From: Halobacillus kuroshimensis DSM 18393 | GTDB lineage: Bacteria; Bacillota; Bacilli; Bacillales; Halobacillaceae | NCBI RefSeq assembly: GCF_000425705.1 | Contig: NZ_AUDY01000009.1 | Coordinates: 248,001 to 312,000, forward strand | DNA: 64,000 nt | Direction of reading: 5' to 3' | In this document: one piece after another, positions 60,225-64,000 of the stretch | Layout of the letters: each line of letters begins with the position of its first letter | How positions within the stretch are numbered: position 1 is the first letter of the stretch | Notes under the pieces: model-generated | Database searches by the model: none | Told to the model about the DNA's origin: nothing | Seen by the model: the letters and a program-made list of their open reading frames with translations, nothing else | Made by a program: the position numbers and the translations under genes

Positions 60225-61226
60225 TTAAGCTCCCGCTTTTGTGGTTTGCTGCCATTGTCCGTGTTCATCCTGCCATTTGATAACCATTGTGCCGCCGTTT
60301 CCAGACATAAAGAACGTTTGGGAAGGATTGGCGATAATTTCGCTTGAAACGCTGCCATTTGCCATTCTGTATTCGACATATACTTTGAATTCGTTGTTGT
60401 TAGTGATTCTCCAGACACGGTCTCCTTCTTTAATGTCCAAGTCTGGGTGAGCATCTTTAAATTCCTCGGATTGTCCGTCCTGGATATACGTAAGATTCAA
60501 TTTTTGCACGACTAATTCAGCGTCGTACACATCTGGTTCATTCTCTACACCAATGCCGTCAAGCTCGTCAGCGGTTAATGGTTCAGCGTCTGCAGTCTCC
60601 TCATTAACTTGATCTGAAACTTCACCGAGCTCGGCGACTTTATCATTGGCTGCAACAACTTCGCCTTCCAAGCGCTCAATTTCAGCACTTTGTGCGCCGC
60701 TTGTTTCTTCAAGTTGATCGTATTCAGTTTGAAGTTTATCATAATCATCTTGAAGTTCATTAAGCTCATTTGTTTTATCTGCCAGAGCTTGCTCTACATT
60801 AGCTAAAGTAACTTTTGTAGATTCAAGTTCTTGCTCTTTAGCTGCTAAGGCTGCTTTTGTCTCTTCGAGGTCTGCTCCGAGCTGTTCCTTATCTGATTTT
60901 AACTGGGTAACCTCGCCATTCAGTTTATCAATCTGTTTTTGAAGGAAGCTTCTTTCTGCTTCAAGGTCCTTAACTTGAGACTTCGCATCAACTATTTTCG
61001 CGTTAGCGTCTGTCAATTTGGCAGAGGCATCCTTTTTGATTAAACCGATTTTATCCAAAAGGCTTCCTTCATTGGCTTCATATTGTACAATCTTATTTTT
61101 GAAGTCCTCGAGCTGCTGCTTTACCGTATCCACTGTATCTCCACCTGTAAATACTACGCCACCTGTAATCGCGGCAGCTCCTATCACACCTGCAACAACT
61201 GCTTTAGCTGGTAATAATGCCATCAT
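60225..61226 (-). CDS. Large coiled-coil protein, probably membrane-inserted or exported
   Basis: A 333-residue protein: a Gly/Ala/Val-rich hydrophobic N-terminus (residues 8-30, VVAGVIGAAAITGGVVFTGG), a long coiled coil from about 35 to 215 made of continuous heptads, an acidic linker, and a C-terminal beta-rich domain of about 90 residues (DRVWRITNNNEFKVYVEYRM, PSQTFFMSGNG). The N-terminal helix could be an uncleaved anchor with the coiled coil extending outward. CCTCC complement at 61232-61236 is the ribosome site; ATG 61226 or 61223 could start. No family recognised. A perfect-looking promoter was not found. Confidence 0.75.
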   Translation of the reverse strand: MMALLPAKAVVAGVIGAAAITGGVVFTGGDTVDTVKQQLEDFKNKIVQYEANEGSLLDKIGLIKKDASAKLTDANAKIVDAKSQVKDLEAERSFLQKQIDKLNGEVTQLKSDKEQLGADLEETKAALAAKEQELESTKVTLANVEQALADKTNELNELQDDYDKLQTEYDQLEETSGAQSAEIERLEGEVVAANDKVAELGEVSDQVNEETADAEPLTADELDGIGVENEPDVYDAELVVQKLNLTYIQDGQSEEFKDAHPDLDIKEGDRVWRITNNNEFKVYVEYRMANGSVSSEIIANPSQTFFMSGNGGTMVIKWQDEHGQWQQTTKAGA

Positions 61227-61642
61227 TCATTCCTCCATTAATTGTTTTGTTAGAATTAAGAGATTCTACTAAAGGACTGATTATTAAGTACCAATTCAAA
61301 CAGACTACATGAATCAGGGCTTCTTATGTATGTCCCCATCATGACCTATAATCTGTTAGTGGATCCCCCTCCTTTTGTTCTATTTACAGAACGATTATAT
61401 TCTTAATTGAGAATAAAAGTAAATATCAAAAATAGTGCAAATTAGTTCATTTTTCATTGAAAAGAATATATTTTCTTTATAAAGAACGATAGTGCGACTT
61501 TTTTCTAATACTTCTAGATTTGAGTGGAATCGGTAATCGGGGTAAAATGTATAGTCATTTTTTTACATATATGTACATGGTTTGAATGAAAGTGAGGGGT
61601 GGTAAATGTAAAAGGAGCTATTGAAGAGAAGGAGATGAGAAA
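61227..61642. other. AT-rich intergenic region, with a Fur/PerR-like inverted repeat
   Basis: No gene is seen. TATTCTTAATTGAGAATA (61398-61415) is an 18-base palindrome with two mismatched pairs, lying between the divergent coiled-coil protein and iolS genes. It resembles iron- or peroxide-regulator boxes in general form only. Confidence 0.4.
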
Positions 61643-62572
61643 ATGGATAACAAAACAAAACTCGGTAAATCAGATTTGTATGTCAATCCCATCGGCCTTG
61701 GTACAAATGCCGTCGGAGGGCACAACCTTTACCCGAATTTGGATGAGGAAGCAGGTAAGGACGTCGTCCGGACAGCACTGAACCACGGCATGAATTTTCT
61801 CGATACGGCCTTTATTTACGGACCGAAACGTTCAGAAGAACTGGTCGGCCAGGTGATGAGCGAATATAAGCGTGATGATATCATCCTTGCGACTAAAGGC
61901 GCTCATGAATTCAAGGGTGAAGAGGTTGTCTTCAACAACTCTCCTGCCTTCTTAAAGCAGTCCGTGGAGGACAGTCTGCAGCGTCTACGGACGGATTATA
62001 TCGACCTGTATTACATTCACTTCCCGGATGAGGATACGCCGAAAGATGAAGCGGTCGGTGCTCTGAAGGAATTGAAGGATGAAGGGAAAGTACGCTCAAT
62101 AGGCGTTTCTAATTTCTCTGTTGACCAGTTGAAAGAAGCCAACAAGGACGGATATGTGGATGTGATTCAAAGTGAATATAATCTGTTCAAGCGTGGAGCG
62201 GAAGAGGATATGCTTCCTTACACAGCGGACAACCATATAAGCTTTGTTCCATACTTCCCGTTTGCTTCCGGACTGTTAGCTGGTAAGTATGATAAAAATA
62301 CGACGTTCAACGATCTGCGTTCAGAAAATCCGTTGTTCCAAGGAGAAGAGTTCAAAAAGAATCTGGATAAAGTTGAGAAGCTTCGTCCAATCGCTGAGGA
62401 AAAAGGCGTGGATATTCCGCATATTGTCCTGTCGTGGTATTTGAATCAGCCATCCATTGATGCGGTTATCCCTGGTGCAAAACGCACCCAGCAGGTCGTC
62501 GATAATCTGAAAACGCTGGATGTGAAGTTGAGCGACAATGAAATATCTAAAATCGATCAGATCTTTTCCTAA
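61643..62572 (+). CDS. iolS: Aldo/keto reductase IolS
   Basis: A 309-residue NADP-dependent aldo/keto reductase nearly collinear with B. subtilis IolS ([50 protein letters not shown]). The catalytic tetrad is visible: Asp in [10 protein letters not shown], Tyr in the same motif, Lys in LATKGAHE and His in YYIHFPD. In B. subtilis iolS lies beside the inositol operon, but no iol genes are in this window, so the substrate here is uncertain. ATG 61643 follows AGAAGGAGA. Confidence 0.93.
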   Translation: MDNKTKLGKSDLYVNPIGLGTNAVGGHNLYPNLDEEAGKDVVRTALNHGMNFLDTAFIYGPKRSEELVGQVMSEYKRDDIILATKGAHEFKGEEVVFNNSPAFLKQSVEDSLQRLRTDYIDLYYIHFPDEDTPKDEAVGALKELKDEGKVRSIGVSNFSVDQLKEANKDGYVDVIQSEYNLFKRGAEEDMLPYTADNHISFVPYFPFASGLLAGKYDKNTTFNDLRSENPLFQGEEFKKNLDKVEKLRPIAEEKGVDIPHIVLSWYLNQPSIDAVIPGAKRTQQVVDNLKTLDVKLSDNEISKIDQIFS

Positions 62573-62598
62573 AAGCCTGCCTTTGTGCAGGCTTTTTT
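62571..62598 (+). terminator. Terminator of iolS
   Basis: A perfect 10-bp stem (62571-62580 with 62587-62596) and T run. Confidence 0.92.
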
Positions 62599-62664
62599 CT
62601 CTGTGGATAGAATAAGAAAGGTGGAAGGGGTCATCCTGGAAATAGAAAAGGGAAGAGGTGGAAG

Positions 62665-63009
62665 ATGAAGATTCTTGGATACAGGTATGTTGATGTTTCT
62701 GAACATAGTGAGGCGATGGTGGACTTTTTTCAAAACAAACTGGGCGTCGGGAATGCGTGGGAGGATACGGAGGAATATCGCGGCGGTATCTTTAAGGCAG
62801 GAGACAGCTGGCTCGAGTTCTGGCACAAAAATGAGTGTATGATGCCTGTGAAAATGCTGCAGCTGGTCGTGGATGATGCGGATGCTTTTGCGGAGCACGC
62901 CAAACAGCAGGGGGTTGAGGTTCACGGCCCCATTGAAGAACATGGGGAAAAGATGTATTCGACAACCGCCCCTGACGGGATGCCTGTGACCATCTTATCC
63001 TCTTTATAG
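62665..63009 (+). CDS. VOC (glyoxalase/bleomycin-resistance fold) protein
   Basis: A 114-residue single-unit VOC protein with the paired beta-alpha-beta3 layout (GYRYVDVSEHSEAMVDFFQNKLG at the start, DSWLEFWHKNE in the middle, VEVHGPIEEHGEKMYSTTAPDGMPVTIL at the end, each shorter in the true motif). Possible metal ligands are His and Glu residues of these strands. Usually dimeric; substrate unknown. Confidence 0.82.
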   Translation: MKILGYRYVDVSEHSEAMVDFFQNKLGVGNAWEDTEEYRGGIFKAGDSWLEFWHKNECMMPVKMLQLVVDDADAFAEHAKQQGVEVHGPIEEHGEKMYSTTAPDGMPVTILSSL

Positions 63010-63011
63010 AA

Positions 63012-63045
63012 AATAAAAGCCCGGCCTATCAGCCGGGCTTTTATT
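63012..63045 (+). terminator. Terminator of the VOC gene
   Basis: A perfect 14-bp stem (63012-63025 with 63032-63045). Confidence 0.9.
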
Positions 63046-63189
63046 GTATCCGGAAGTCTATTCTCTCCATTGTAAACGCATACATTTTATTTGTCTAATA
63101 TTAATACTATTTACACAAATCAAACAATGAATGCTTTATAATGGGGGATGTTGGTGTATCGTGTCAATAATTATCGGGGAGGACCACAA

Positions 63190-64000
63190 ATGAAAAAGAA
63201 AGGCCTCGTCAAAGGGGTTAGTTCAGTTGTTGTAAGCTCAATGGTGTTAGGCATGCTTGCCGGACCCGCTTATAATGTGAAAGCGGAAGCACCCACAGCG
63301 GATACGCTGTTGTTTTCGGAGTATGTGGAAGGCGGTTCCTTTAATAAAGCGCTGGAACTGTTCAATGGGACGGAAAATGATTTAGACCTTAGTCAGTTTA
63401 CGCTTGATCATCATAATGGGGGGGCCGGGGAACCTACGTATTCCTTAGAGCTTAAAGGCACACTGGACGCTGGGGAAACATATGTGATTGCTAATGAAAA
63501 AGCCTCGCAGGATATTCTGGATGTGGCTGACCAAGTGACCAATGATCAGACGATGGGCTTCAATGGAAATGATACGCTTGTCCTTAAAAAGGATGGAGTG
63601 ATTATTGATTCCATCGGACAAGTCGGTTTGAGTGATGACTTTGCTAAGGATGTTACGCTCACGAGGAAAACGGATCAGCTTGTTGGAGATGCCGATCCAT
63701 CAGATAGCTTTGATATAAACACTTCGTACAATACCCACGCCAAAGATACCATTTCTTATCTAGGAAAATACCCGGACGTAACAGAAAACGTTGATGTAAG
63801 CAAGATCAAGGATGCCCGAAGTGTTGATGATGGGACGACTGTCAAAGTACAGGGAATTGTGACGGCATCGTTTGTAGAGGGCGGACAAACCAACTTATAC
63901 ATACAGGATGATACGGCAGGCATTATCGTCCGCGCCGCTGGTCTGGATGCTTCTATTGGAGATGAAGTGACAGCACAGGGTCCTTTCGGAGCGTATAACG
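63190..64000 (+). CDS. Secreted lamin-tail-domain protein, nuclease-like, 3' end outside window
   Basis: The frame begins at ATG 63190 after GGGGAGGA and stays open to the window edge (270 codons), so it is truncated. Residues 1-32 are a signal peptide ending VKAEA. Residues about 38-165 are a lamin-tail domain (LLFSEYVEGGSFNKALELFN, FNGNDTLVLKKDG). From about 195 an OB-fold segment like that in B. subtilis YhcR begins (VKVQGIVTASFVEGGQTNLY, IQDDTAGIIVRA). Such proteins usually continue with an endonuclease/exonuclease/phosphatase or 5'-nucleotidase domain and act on extracellular nucleic acid; that part is not visible here. Confidence 0.85.
   Translation, partial: MKKKGLVKGVSSVVVSSMVLGMLAGPAYNVKAEAPTADTLLFSEYVEGGSFNKALELFNGTENDLDLSQFTLDHHNGGAGEPTYSLELKGTLDAGETYVIANEKASQDILDVADQVTNDQTMGFNGNDTLVLKKDGVIIDSIGQVGLSDDFAKDVTLTRKTDQLVGDADPSDSFDINTSYNTHAKDTISYLGKYPDVTENVDVSKIKDARSVDDGTTVKVQGIVTASFVEGGQTNLYIQDDTAGIIVRAAGLDASIGDEVTAQGPFGAYN

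Overview
The window looks like chromosomal DNA of a low-to-moderate GC Firmicute of the family Bacillaceae, probably a halotolerant genus such as Halobacillus or Pontibacillus. Reasons: strong AGGAGG-type ribosome sites, many GTG and TTG starts, classic intrinsic terminators, perfect Rex boxes before ldh, an OhrR/Ohr pair, an IolS-type reductase close to the Bacillus subtilis protein, a ywrC-ywrD-chromate cluster as in Bacillus, a purine riboswitch and a likely compatible-solute (glucosylglycerate) pathway. The genus is an inference. I saw no rRNA, tRNA or CRISPR array; the only insertion-sequence trace is a short IS1182-type fragment.

Layout. 1-1311: end of a GntP permease. 1652-16091: a long same-strand amino-sugar/glycoside operon (esterase, ABC sugar-binding protein and two permeases, NanE, RpiR regulator, ROK kinase, GH38 mannosidase, DUF4127 protein, FAD oxidoreductase, secreted GHL10 glycosidase-like protein). 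16348-19762: lactonase-family protein and two zinc-ribbon membrane proteins. 19939-25273: the most unusual locus. A HTH-TPR (RNPP-type) regulator is followed by a tiny 48-aa secreted-peptide gene, and divergently there is a secreted bacteriocin-like precursor with DUF5819, HTTM/SdpB-like, DCC-thioredoxin-like and transglutaminase-like genes. I read it as a peptide-controlled, SDP-like toxin system. 25489-27289: cell-wall-binding repeat protein and a membrane-anchored Ltp-repeat protein. 27405-30043 (minus): ABC exporter with a pseudo-ATPase/LytTR regulator. 30330-36754: Lrp regulator, tripartite tricarboxylate transporter, gamma-glutamyltransferase and paired half-size chromate transporters.

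36755-37338 is a decayed stretch with an interspersed-repeat-like element and the IS1182 remnant. 37339-38365: ohr/ohrR with a shared operator. 38406-41024 (minus): lactate permease and Rex-controlled L-lactate dehydrogenase. 41746-48113: CdaR regulator and a CcpA-site-bearing operon of GH13_18 phosphorylase, glycerate kinase, sodium symporter and an unknown protein, best explained as glucosylglycerate use. 48153-49291 (minus): guanine-type riboswitch controlling a lipoprotein of the nucleoside phosphorylase/MTA nucleosidase fold. 49497-50830: pyroglutamyl peptidase and a membrane protein. 50964-56185: RpiR regulator, YjiH-type transporter, M20 hydrolase, N-succinylamino-acid racemase and GNAT transferase, matching the known irreversible D- to L-amino acid pathway. 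56306-64000: membrane protein, small coiled-coil protein, hotdog thioesterase, LysR regulator, coiled-coil surface protein, iolS, a VOC protein and the start of a secreted nuclease-like protein with a lamin-tail domain cut by the window end.
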